Positions 1-12,600 of a stretch of DNA of 64,000 nt are shown piece by piece. Source of the DNA: Lineus longissimus (lineage: Eukaryota > Nemertea > Pilidiophora > Heteronemertea > Lineidae); NCBI RefSeq assembly GCF_910592395.1, contig NC_088309.1, positions 1,984,501 through 2,048,500 of the forward strand. Reading direction: 5' to 3'. Within the stretch, counting starts at the first letter, position 1. Every line of letters starts with the position of its first letter. A model generated the notes under the pieces. That model was not told the DNA's origin, did not search any database, and saw nothing but the letters and a program-made list of their open reading frames with translations. The translations under genes were made by a program, and so were the position numbers.

Positions 1-3000
1 CATTACGTTTTTACAACAAACATTACTACCATTACTCAACATCACAACACCACAAAATGTCCTTCAGACGACATCGCAATTCCGTCCTCAAACCGAGTTA
101 ACTTCTGATCTCCTTGCCTCGTCCACTCAAAGCACATCCAAGTCGAGAACGGACTGCTTGTGCCGTGTCGAGATCAAGGTTTCATTACGACAAGTGTTGA
201 CCGACAGAAGTGCAAACACCCAACCAGACTCTCCTGAAACACTCCACATACATCGTCTGCTTGATCGCCAATCCTCATCAGCCTTGCAAGAAATACGTTT
301 GATACCGCATTTCTGCATGTATGTTGTGATTTTTCGGCTATGTTAGGCGTTTTCGCTGCTCGTATACATGAACATTGTATACGCCAAGGACACAAAGTGC
401 CCAAGCGAACGCCTCGACCATTGATACGAAGGGCGCTCTCGTTGGCGTTTCGGGGACTTTTCAATAACTCCATCCGTAGCTGCTAGCACAGATGAACGAT
501 ATAACACAATATTAACTTCAAATGTGGACATCTCACTCGAGATCCTGCAGGATTTGGATCATTTCTGGCGGGATTTTTCTCCCTCTGTAAGCTCTCAGCA
601 TCGAATGTCATATCGTCATCAGCATTAATAAATGCACGTTTTAGTGTTTGCATTATCTTCAATTTCGAGTCAACAGTCCCGGTTTGACTTTTTCTGTGCA
701 GTAACTTTGAGATTAGGTCATGTAACGCTCCTTGAGGTTTGCTTGACATGTGATTCCCACTCGAGAACATGGAAAGTTTTGTCAATGAATCAGCATGAAT
801 GCAAAAACAACTTCTCATGGATAAAGTTTCTCACTGTAGTACATGCATTCGGTTTGTCTTTCACTTAAAGCGGCCCAAATTAATTGCATGAGACAAAATT
901 CGCTCATCATTGTGTCTCTACTATCATCATCATTATTGTCATCGTCATCATCATCACCATCAACATCGAGTTCCAAGGAAGATATCTAGAATGGTAAAGA
1001 AGAGTAGAAACTGAGTCATAAACACGACTTTTGCTACCGTCTCCTCTCTTTGCCAGTGTCAAGGTCCCGTAATACGACGTTGCCTCTGATCCAAACCCCA
1101 GCAGGTGTTTCGTACCCTGATAGGAAGTGTATTGTCGCTACAGTCAGCCAGGATCTACAGAGGAAATTACTTTGTGCCGCGATTATCCTGCAGTGTTTTC
1201 AACAAGACTCTTACAAAGGGTTGAAAGCATCTCAAGCAGAATCAGTTGACTTTACTAGGTAGCTAGTATTCAGTGGTTAACTCTTTAAAGAGATTCTATC
1301 TTTGAAGTATTCTGGGTGAAATGCACGCGGGTCGGATCAGGAAGGTTGAGCTCTTGTCTTCATTGTTTATGAAAGAATAATACTTGAACAGGGATGGCTG
1401 CCGGTGGTCCGGTTTGGCTCTCGTTGACGAAGACATCATTGTTCATCTCTGAGTCCAACTATAACTGGAGAGCTGGTTTCAAGGGCACTTCTTGGAAGTG
1501 GCCATTTTCACCGGTTTTAAGATAATAAGAAGCTGCATGTATAGTGCAACTTGTAAAACAAAATTATTGTGGAAATCTAGACAACTTCTATAGCTGTGAA
1601 GCCATTTGTAATGATAAAACAACACAACTGGTCCTTAGTGGAACTTCGGGAGAAAACACAGAGAGGTTGCCGATCTGCGAATGTTATGCGCATCGGAACT
1701 CTGGACAGCATTACAAATCAAAGGCCGTATTAAACGATGTCAACGTTTGATTAGTAAGTGAACAAAAAGCAAAGCTGAATAACCTCCGGGGACACGATTT
1801 CGCAAAGTCACAGATCCAGCAGCTTGTTTTCCAAGGTGATTGGAGACAACATTACCAACAAAAGATATAAAAATGATAATTTCTGGTAGCGGTGGTATAT
1901 TTGAGCTGCTCGTTCGCCGAATCAACAGAATCTGTTTATCTTCCATATACCTATCAGCAGTCTCCATCTCTTTCCAATAATGGAGTGATCAGAGGTCTCC
2001 ATCAATCGGCCGGCATTCCCTGATAGAAAACATGCCAATCATAACCTGTCAATCACACATAACTCGCGGCTCTGCCGGAGATGGCTTCGGTTTGCCGCGT
2101 AATTGCGGGTCCTGTTGGCATCGCCGATTCTGACGCGGCCAGATATACACTTGATTTGCGTGGGTTTTTTCGACAAGCCACCAGGCAAGGCATTTTCTGA
2201 TTCCAGCATCACATTTTCTACTCTTGCAGGAACTGTTGGCGTACAAATGTAGAACTGAATACGCCCTTCGTAATAAAGAACTTAATCAAAAAATCGTCAA
2301 TAATACATCGGGATGGATATAACTGATCTTCAGTTTGGTAAATTTGACCCAAAATTTAGTGTAGCCGTCACGTATAACAAAAGTACATTACCGTATAGAC
2401 ACTGTTGACCAGCTATACAAAGATAGTGAGTCGACCTTGTAGAAAATGAAACCTCTTGCCTCTCAAATATCAAACGAAAAAAACGGCGATTGGTTTAAGG
2501 ATGCTAAGGAATCCTGATAAGTCAGATTAAGACATGACTTACATGACAAGGTGACGGCCTAACCTCTGGACCATCCGCAAGAACAAAGCCATCATGCCGC
2601 TCCCCGCACTGTCAGTCCATAATTGCTTTTTACCAAGGAGTATGTGGCAGTCCTGCTCGAGTGATGCGGAGCCACCGCATCTTGACAGATCCAAGTCTTC
2701 AGAGACATTTTGTAATTACCTCACCATATATCCGCGACCTTTGTAACGCGATATTTTCCAAATGAGTTTCGCGGTGGCAGTGGTGGAGAGGAATTGCCAG
2801 TTTTTATACTAACCCCTCAACTGCGCAAGTCAAGTAGACTTCTTTGATGAGGGATGTGTTGGTCGAGAATATAGGGGTGATCCTTCCCTTGAGGCTTCTT
2901 GCTTTAAAAGTATAATGACACTGTTCATCGCCACTGGTTGGTTAATAGCGTTAAATAGGTTAATATTTGGAGAAACTTTCAAACATTGCCAGCTATCTTC

Positions 3001-6000
3001 TTTGAGCACACTTTTTTGTCCGTTGCAAAATAACAAAACTTTTCTTGCAATTACGACATTTGAACCAGAAGATACGGATTAAAACGATGAGTCAGATGAA
3101 AGAATCGAAATATAATATTATTTGCATATAAAACAATTCATCATAAAGTGGTCTTCATCCTCTATTGTTTTAGTCGTGGCAATCAATAAACTATTTATTG
3201 AAATCTGCGTCCAGGAAACAAGTGCGCTCGGGTCTATCGCTCTGACAAGGCGGGATAAATTTGTCATTTGGGCGTGACAATGATGGATTGCGAAGGTGAT
3301 TAACTTATCTGCGTCCAGCTATCATTAAGTAGAAATCTCCGCTCTAACAAAATGTTTTTCCAGCCCTCTTGAGAGAGGTGCCTCGGACGGGAGGCTGAAT
3401 GTATCAATCAGGCGTTTGAGAGCTCCCAGGGAACCAAGGTAAACATGGCCATAGAAAGGAGTCTAATCAGCTGTGATTACTTCTCTAATTGTTGTTTCTG
3501 ATGCTGCTTCCTGGGTAAGTTTTGAGGTTTGGTGATATTTTAAAGGCCAGCGCCATTCGTTAAAAAAGTTACCTTTAGTATGTGGAGATATAAAATTATA
3601 TTTGTTGAAAAACTGCAATTCAAATTGTCTTCGGCAAATTTAACTGCAGTACATGCTCCAATCGAATGCACTTTACAGATACAAACACAAATAAGTTTTG
3701 AATGTTCAATGTCGTGTCATGGTATAGTTTTGACTAGACTACCTCGTCAAATCGTCTCTGGGTTACTTCCAGTCTGTCGGACCCCATTAGCCTCCTCTCC
3801 AATGCCTTGATGGGGCATTATGGCATTATAATGGATGTCGTATGAGGCTCAATACGTCTGTGCCCTTGAAATTAGACACTAATCACAATAGATGTTTTGT
3901 TTTGCGTCATTTAGATGGGGAAGCACATCTAGATTTATGGGTAACTTATTAGGATCGATGCGCCCGCTTGTTGTTTGATCCGGGGACGGCGACCCGGCAG
4001 CAGTGATCGCATTGCCATGCAAGACCCATTGCATGCGTTGACAAAAGGGAAAAAATGTAACATCAGAATCTGGAGCTAGGTGCGCGTGCACACTACGGCT
4101 GTGAAGTGTTTCATGACTTGCAACATCGTCCTGTTCGTGTAGGCTATAGGCCTTTTACTATTGAAATTGACAATCGAGGAAACACATCAGACAGTCGGAC
4201 ATCCAAGAGGTAACTTTCACATCCAAGTATAAGCACAAAATGGAATATTAGTAATTGATCAATGGGGCTGTTAACATTCAGCGATAGTAGTCTCAGCTCC
4301 CCACCTCATTGACACTAACAGCTGCGCTCTGTGACGATCATGATTATACCTTCAGGATATATTACTTATCAAAATCTAATTCCCTTCAACTAATAACGCA
4401 CTGACTAGCTTTAGCGTCTTCTTGTGGCAAGGCCAGGTCTGTCAATTTCTTCATGGTGCATCAGCAAATACCATTCCTGTCCGTATTTCCATTTGCCACT
4501 GAACCCAAGGACGAATTTGAGGCTTCCCCTTGTAAATGCCTTGTCATTGGCTCATTGCAAATGTCCGATTTAAGATGTCTTTGGTGTTACAGAGACGGAG
4601 AATCACTGCGTCCAACTCTCTGAAGACAAATTGTTTTGGCCTGATGCCGATGGACATGGAGATATGACGATTGGTTAGAAATTGATTTATATTTTTGTGT
4701 ATGAATCTCATCTTATTGAATGATAGGAATTTAGAAACAGAAGTTTTGCGGTTGGTTGGATAATTGAGGGAAGGAAATTCCATCAGAGTATAACCAGGTT
4801 TCTGCTTTGTATAAACTGGTTGTGGAGTGTCGTGGCGCATCCCATTTTATGGCTTTATTAGGATTAAGAAAAGAGCAGAAAAGTCCTCTTATTTTCTCTT
4901 CCGTTTCTATCTCTGTACTGGTACCTAAATTTATGAAAAGCAGTTAGAGTGCCAGCCTCTCGCCGGACAAGGTTTCAGACGAAAGTGCAGTCGACCAGCC
5001 AGTAATCTCAGACTGGGATGAGAACAAACGAAGTCTAGTTAACCAAGAGAATATTCTTCTATGATAATCAATTAAGGTTATTTAGGCTTATTTTGACTGA
5101 AATCCGAGTCCCTGCCTCTGAAGTACATTGAACTGTACATCTACCTGTATCAAATTTCGGCATTTACGCGACGCGATACATGATTGCAATAATGTGATAA
5201 ACATTCTCATGATATCATAGACAGTTGGAAACCATTTGACATTCATCTAATGATAGAATTCGTCTCAAACTTCCAATGATAAAGTCAAAAGACTAATCCT
5301 CTGCTTCCAATATAATGTCGTCTGCTTCTATCTTCTGCTTTCAATAATGGAATCGTCTGCTTCTCCTGGCAGATAAAGACATGTCCGTCAGATCGTACAT
5401 AACGAGGTTTTCACTTGTTGTGCTCATCAGAGATGAGATTCGTGATTGGCCGCTGTAGCCCGGGGGTACCGAGTCCCTCGGGTGAGGTCAGGGAACAAGA
5501 TCCGGTGAATCAAAGCCTTCTGGTATCTCATCTCAACTTTGACGAAAACAAAAAGTTTTCCGCAAGAGTAGCCACCTTTGCCCTGACTTTCACTTTGTCT
5601 TTGATGATAGTTCCATTAACTTGTCAAGACTCATATCCAATTCGTATCTCAAGTGCGAGGATCTCCACAAAAGAATCACCGTGTTTTTCGCAAGTGACTG
5701 GTCTCCTTCGACATTTGCTGATCTTAGTGACTTTACGCTGATGTTCACATGAACGGCGTAGGTCCCCAGCTTCAAAGTCACAGAGATTATCAAATTTTAT
5801 TCCAAATGTCATTTATTTGCATCTAGATGTCGTTCCGTCCCAGAGGGAGTCGGAACTGTCAGTACAGCGCATTCTTGCTCGTTTGAAGCCATGCTTTTCT
5901 GAGCAGAAGAGAAAACTAACGCGTCAATAAAGTTGCCGCTGGCCTATAGATGGTGTTCTGAAACGAACCCGTCAGCAAGATGTCGTATAGTAGGTACGCC

Positions 6001-6033
6001 GATAATTACAATGTATTGAGGAGCAGTGGTACA
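1..6033. other. Intergenic DNA, no gene recognised
   Basis: I see no exon, tRNA or transposon coding region here. Open frames are short (about 120 codons at most), resemble no family I know, and often begin at TTG or GTG rather than ATG. The composition is ordinary mixed sequence with short AT-rich runs. The only distinct structure is an imperfect CAT trinucleotide repeat near 922-966, listed separately. A loose clustering of TCTGCTTC words at about 5300-5360 looks like minor simple-sequence slippage. Confidence 0.6.
922..966. repeat. Imperfect (CAT)n microsatellite
   Basis: A run of ATC/CAT triplets interrupted by ATTATTGTC and TCG, roughly 15 triplet units. It is not inside any plausible coding frame and looks like an ordinary trinucleotide microsatellite. 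Confidence 0.75.
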
Positions 6034-6521
6034 ATACCATTGTATAGTGGTGTTGTTCTCTCACCCATGTATATTGTATAACGTATAATACCATTGTATA
6101 GTGGTGTTGTTCTCTCACCCATGTATATTGTATAACGTATAATACCATTGTATAGTGGTGTTGTTCTCTCACCCATGTATATTGTATAACGTATAATACC
6201 ATTTTATAGTGGTGTTGTTCTCTCACCCATGTATATTGTATAACGTATAATACCATTGTATAGTGGTGTTGTTCTCTCACCCATGTATATTGTATAACGT
6301 ATAATACCATTGTATAGTGGTGTTGTTCTCTCACCCAATGTATATTGTATAACGTACAATACCATTGTATAGTGGTGTTGTTCTCTCACCCATGTATATT
6401 GTATAACGTACAATACCATTGTATAGTGGTGTTGTTCTCTCACCCATGTATATTGTATAACGTACAATACCATTGTATAGTGGTGTTGTTCTCTCACCCA
6501 ATGTATATTGTATAACGTATA
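6034..6521. repeat. 54-bp minisatellite, nine tandem copies
   Basis: Nine head-to-tail copies of a 54-bp unit. Copies start at 6034, 6088, 6142, 6196, 6250, 6304, 6359, 6413 and 6467, each beginning ATACCATT and containing GTGGTGTTGTTCTCTCACCC. Copies are nearly identical. The copy at 6196 has TTTTATAG for TTGTATAG. The last four copies' borders show ACGTACAAT in place of ACGTATAAT. Two copies, starting at 6304 and 6467, are 55 bp because of CACCCAATG for CACCCATG. Because 54 is divisible by three, the - strand stays open in several frames and reads as repeats of GERTTPLYNGIIRYTIYM. This is a by-product of the period, not a protein: the 55-bp copies shift the frame. Near-identity points to recent expansion and probable length variation between individuals. 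Confidence 0.95.
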
Positions 6522-6624
6522 ACGTATAACGTATAATGTATAACGTATAATGTATAACGTATAATGTATAACGTATAATGTATATAATGTATATAATGTA
6601 TAATGTATATTGTATAACGTGTAT
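6511..6624. repeat. TATAACG/TATAATG simple repeat
   Basis: About 110 bp built from alternating GTATAACGTATAAT-like words, then TATATAATG words, continuous with the 3' edge of the minisatellite. It appears to have grown from the last 15 bp of the minisatellite unit, which ends TGTATAACGTATAA. The two arrays therefore probably share an origin by slippage. No coding sense. Confidence 0.9.
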
Positions 6625-9600
6625 TTTCCCTTGCCGAGTATGACCATCGACCCCCATGGAAGCTGTTTCCGAGGCCTAGGTGCGAGCGAGCTTTGTTTAA
6701 AGACAATAGACCGTGTTCTGGGCTAAGCCTCAATCCTTTTGACTGCAAGGAAAGCGGCAAAAAACACGTGCATAGAGTTTTGAAGGCAAGACATTGGTGG
6801 TCGGCAGCATCCTGGTTTTAACGTCCTAGTTATTTACCACCACCAAGACTCGAGAAAGACTAGCCTGTTTGCATTCTTGCAGCCAGCTATCTTGTGACAA
6901 GACCTTCTTTTCACTCCGGTCTAATTATCAGTATCATTTTGTTGCCAAATATAGTCAAACAATTAAACAATAGATACATTATGAGTGTTTTTGTCCGCTT
7001 ATTAGGACATTACGCAAATTGTCTTCATTAGGGAAAATTGTCCGAAGTAGGCCATGGGAATGTGCGAGTGACTGGTGATTGACAGGGGGTCACCAAAGGT
7101 CACCGATAATCACACGAAATGAGAAAATAATGTCGTAATTGCTGGTAGTTGTCAAATATCCGCAAGTAATTGGTGTCGCTCTTCATCAATAGGTTAGCCG
7201 GTTCCTGGTCAGGAAATTTGTCTTCTGGCGTGGTTGCTGACTTAGAGAATAGTCTGGCGAACCATTCTGCTGGTAGAAGGGAGTGGGCCAAAGATACGTC
7301 ATCGGCAGGCACAACGGAAATAAACTGGTTTAAGTGGCGGGCGTTGCTTTTACGACAAACTCGAATTTGACGACCATAAAAGACAAAAAATAACAAAATC
7401 CCTATAATTTCGGCGCAAATTAACCCATGTTGACACCAATTATACAACCTAGTTTGCCCAATATCAAAATTAAGAACATTCGGTGTTTTCCCATCGTCTG
7501 TGGCGCCGTAATGTGATCTCTGCGGATCGGAAATCAAGAAGAAGCAAGGGTCAACCAGGTAATGGATCAGAAATGATGAGAGAGGTTTGACTGTGAACTG
7601 TCCAGGATTCGAATCCATACTATCATATTCCCGTTTCCCATTTTCATATCCGATCATTCGCAGTGCAGTTTAACTCCTTGCCTTGGTACCAATGCATGTA
7701 GCTCCTTATTCCACGCTGCACAATGCAGCAAAAACTTATTAAATGCTCATTAAATACTGATTAAGACAATAAATCTCTCCTCAGTAAAACTGCCAATTCG
7801 TCGCCAGCAGGTGTGAAGATGAATCCTCGGGTGATGCTGATCCTCCATCATCCAGCCCCCTGAGACTCACAACTATGAATCATTGCTGGTCGACAAAGCC
7901 CCTGTTTGTCGGCCGACTGTAGGGGTGCAGATTTAATTGTGGGGTCTGTATTGTCGGGTCCTGTCCCCCGCTAGGACGGCCCCTCAGTGCATCGTTAGTG
8001 GTGGTGGAGTATGTAGCCTGGACTGGTCATCCAGAAGTATATTGTCATCATTCTATGGGTTCATCGTTACAATCACATCAGTGTTGACTTTTATTAGCAG
8101 GGTTATTTTGGCCCAGGTTTTGCCTATCCCTTGGGAGATGGAGTACGATGTGCAAGGTGGCCAACTCTGTTTGGGGGGCACTGTTGGGTAAACTGATATC
8201 TATAATTTGCAGAGTTTGATTTGGAACTGATTAAAACAAAACGAAAATATCAATTACATGTACCGGTATACCGACGACATATCTTTAGGTCTGGACTAAC
8301 ATTGGCACGAGGTTCCGTACAGATGTTGACCTAAACACGGGTGTCTGGACATCCAAGTCCCCAGTGTCCATGCCCAGCACTGAAGTGGTCATCAAAATGC
8401 ATAGAATAACATTTAGTTGATTGCATGGGGCCGTAGATACATCCATCATCTTGCAATGACCGGTATGGCGCATCATAATCTACGCAAACATCATTGTTTA
8501 TTTGAAACTTTCAGCAGTTCTCAACATAAGCGTTCCCTTGGCATGGAGTGTCTGTCGATTCCCGGCCAGATTCTGAATAAATATTCGCTGGTGGACAATT
8601 AGAGGTGACTAGATAAATGAAATATGACACCAAGACGTATCGCTAGTTATCGCCGTAATGTTGTGGTGTGTCCCCAACGTCACGGCGGCCATTTTGGTGG
8701 TGCTAGCCGCCGATTTAGCCATCACAGACTCAGTTGGTATACTTGTAGCATAATTTGTTTGTAAAAAAAGAATTGGTAAAATATGTCATGTGCAGCAAGA
8801 AAAGAACGATCTTTTTTCTAGACTGCGATAATGTGCGATAAAGTGATTTCGGAAGTGTTCTGCATGCTGAGAAAGTAACACTGCCTTTTTTTATAATGAG
8901 TGCTACCCAGCATATCACCCATATAGTACTGCCACTGACTCCCATCATCCGCGGAGATTAGCATTAGGCTAATAGCCGCTTGATGCCACAGCGAGATGCT
9001 ATCATGGCCAATCCAATAGCATTCAAAGTGTCATTGAATGCCATTCTCATAATCCATTTTTCTTTCTCTCTAAACATGGATTACAGTCACAATCGTATTT
9101 CTCATTATTTCAGCGTTCACCAAGAATGGTGCCTCGGCTCAAAATCTAGGCAACACATTACGGGTTCATTAAAAGGCATTCTCATCATCCTATGTTTTTT
9201 TCTGTCCCAGCACGAACTACATCACGGTCTTGTAATTTCTTTTCACAATAGATTTAGAAAAGCAACAACATTGAAGGCCACCTTTTTAATCGTATAATAT
9301 GTCATTTTCCTTTGCTGCTGTTTTACACCGGTTACTGTGACAGTCAGCCTTTCGTTACTGCTGCACTGAACCGAAAAAGTTGTCCTTCCATGACGTTATT
9401 TTGCCCCTCAGCTCGAAGTGAAAAGAATTCAGGCCGAGCCCAATACACGGCCTATTGTCTTTGAACAAAGCCCGCTCGCACCTAAGGACTAAATTTCCAT
9501 TGTCATACTTTCTTATCAACGGCTTATCAGGGCAAATCTTGATAACATCAACCCACCAAAAAGCTTTCATGGGGGTCGATACGCCGATACTTGCAATGGC

Positions 9601-12600
9601 AAATACAACTAAGCGAGGCTTTTAATACGCGCTATTGCCTGCTATCCAGATCAACTCCACATTGGTTCCCTTTTTTGTTCCGTGGAATGATGTTTGATCA
9701 GGTTTCTCTGGTTTCTGCTTTTTCTGGGAAAATAAGCGTATGTAATCATGATAATGGCGCGGTCGCTGGTCGGTATCCAGCGTCTGCTACATCTGAAACT
9801 GATCCCTTATCAAACACCAAAAGCAGATCTCTTAAGTACAGTAACAAGCAACTCGCGAAAATCCCACCAATTAATTTCTGTTTACATATCGTTGTCCCAG
9901 AGGTCACCGTGTGTGCCTTGAATGCGGCCCATCGACACTAGCTCTCCCTCCTGATGACACTGGCTGACTCTCCTGATCAGCGTCTGTTGACAGATCACAC
10001 TTGCAGATAGTGTTTCATTTAGTTGTTACCCCCTGGTGGAGACCTGTGTTTGATGTAGGCAAGCTCATCTCGGTTCCAGGGGAGCATTGATTGTGGTCTG
10101 TTTGTTGTTGCCATCTCGGGCTGCCATTGTCATCACCTGATGTAAGGTCACGTATTGCTTTCTAGGGTGAATATGCCTTTTGAGTGCGCATCCTCGAAAA
10201 ATAAGCCTGTGACACGCCGTTTCGGGGACATGTGATCCTTCCTTTAGATGTTCCTATATGCGATAAGCTGCAGGCTTGCCATTTTGGGAGCATCTTCCTT
10301 CAGAAAATTTTGAAACGTACGATTTCAGGCCAATCCTGATGATATATGAATCGAAAAATATTGAGCATGAGAGGATTTCGGAACACCAACCCCGGATCCC
10401 AGCTACTGAGCTGGGTTTTTTTGTTTTGTTTTCAAGTAAGGAATTCTGGTTTCGTAACCAAATTAGTGTATATCAGAGATGTAACGACAGACAGTAATTG
10501 TGTTATTTTATTGTCAGAGGAATGATTAAGTAGTTTTTAAGGATTGTTTTGTTGTAATATCGATGATCGGCCAGCCCACCCCATTTTTGACACCAATGCT
10601 CTCAGTCCCAGGCAATTACCATGGATAATTAGCCAATTTGTGAAATGAAGCGGGTTGTGTCCAGTAATCATGTGGTAATTTACTGTTATTTGTCCAGCCT
10701 TTATCCAGTTTAGCTGCGATTACGGCGTAAAAAGTTTAACACTGACATACATTCACTCTTTCTGGTGATATCCTCAAAATTCGCTTGTGGATTTCTGTTC
10801 GCAGGCACATTTTGTAACCCATACGTCATGTACGACGACGAAGAACGAAGGTCTGTGGTTCCATCAAACCCTTAGTTCATTTGTTGAGGTGCGAATATTC
10901 TTTTTACTTAACACGCTACACAAAATAAGATACAAAAAGGATACCGTATGTAAGATTTACGACTTGACTGCTGACTCCCTCCATTCGATCGAATCAGGCG
11001 AAAGTTCTCTCATCTACATTATAAACCATAATTTATAATAAATCCCGAAAAAAGGCATAAGCAAATATCATTACACTGTCCAAACAAATGTAATTCTCCG
11101 CATAATAACTTCGGGATCCTTTCGGTAGCAATCTGTGTCGCGATCCGCAAGAGCTTTCCCGGCATAGTGGTTGTTTCCTATGGAATATATCACCAACAAC
11201 AAGGAATCGAAATTATTGATCAGATGATCCAGATATTCAGATATCGTGATATTATTGATGATTTTGTGAGATTTCTCCATCGATATGGCCTGATTTTCAT
11301 CAGCTAGTCAACAACCTCTGCTCAGAATCGATAAGTTGGTGATATGAAGTTTCTACACTCTTAGAGATGGGTGTTGCAGAGGTTTTCACGGGCAAACACA
11401 ATGAACCCTTTTCTATAAAAGGCCTTTTCCAGCGCCAGATAAGGATTTGGACGGATAACTTACTGCTTACTGGTTTTCTTGAAAACATGAAAAGGTATTG
11501 ATTTTAGGTTAAGACACATGGTCGATTTCCTTTCCAAATTAAACTCGTCACTGTGAGACAGCGTAAAGACAGATCGGCCCCTTCTCCACTCTTCCACTAT
11601 TAATTCTTGGCTCATTACCGTGCAACCCTTGGCTGAAAATGACCTCAGAATCATTCCAAAACCCGCAAGCTAGGTTGAAAAGTAATGAACTTCATTCCCT
11701 GGTGGGTTATCGTGTAAGATCTCCATACGCAAACTACCCCTAAAGCTATGGTGAGAGAGACACCACAAGACAACTTGATAATCAATTACAAAACAAGACA
11801 AGAGATTTGCAAGTCCAATAATGTATTTTGCCGTTTTTAATGTCTTGTTCAAGGACGCGTAGTCAAACTTCAAATCCGTGATGTCTTCGTTTAAAGAGCC
11901 TTGACGATAGATTCTTCACGCCAGCTACGTGTAAAAGGCAATCGATCAACAAAGCTAATTTAGGTACACATTAAGAATTGATATTATTTGAGAAAGACTG
12001 CTGAGTGATAAGCTCGAGTTGTCTGGTAAGGGTTCGAAATTATGACCTTTGCCTACCACTTCTCTGCCAACTAACTTGACAATCACATCTTTGAAATTTT
12101 CATGGATAATTTTTTTGGAAAAAACACAGATATCACCAAAGTCATTATTATCAGCTGAAGCGAATGGTGATAATCGCGAAACCACAACAAAAGCCATTCT
12201 GGTTCAGTCCCTCCTAAACGCTGCTTAAGCGTCCCGATATTTATCAGAGGGACCATTAGATCCAGGAAGCGGCCTCTCGTTCCGTGATACATCTTCGAAA
12301 CCGCTTACATCAGTGTCAGGCGAAACTAAAATATCTTTGTAACTGTCCCGTTCCTAACAATAAAATGTAATATATCGGTGTTGTAGTCCCGAATGCTCCC
12401 ATGATGTAAATCCTGGAGCTATCTTTCAGAAATGATGGCATTTTCCACCGTTACAAACAGATGCATCGCCTACATTAACATAAGCAGCTAATCGAATGGA
12501 TTAATATATAGGCGTCAAATAGCCCACATGACGGCCATCAAACTTGTAATGATGGCAGCTTTCCGTCTGTTATAAAGTGGCAAAGTTTGATGTTCCTGGA

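Noticed and set aside
6034-6521. CRISPR-like array
   Set aside because: Units are contiguous and near-identical with no unique spacers, and the genome is animal.
5972-6657. Three overlapping - strand frames of 108-147 codons with 18-residue repeats
   Set aside because: They arise because the minisatellite period (54 bp) is divisible by three. All frames are open alike and 55-bp copies shift the frame, so there is no sign of coding selection.
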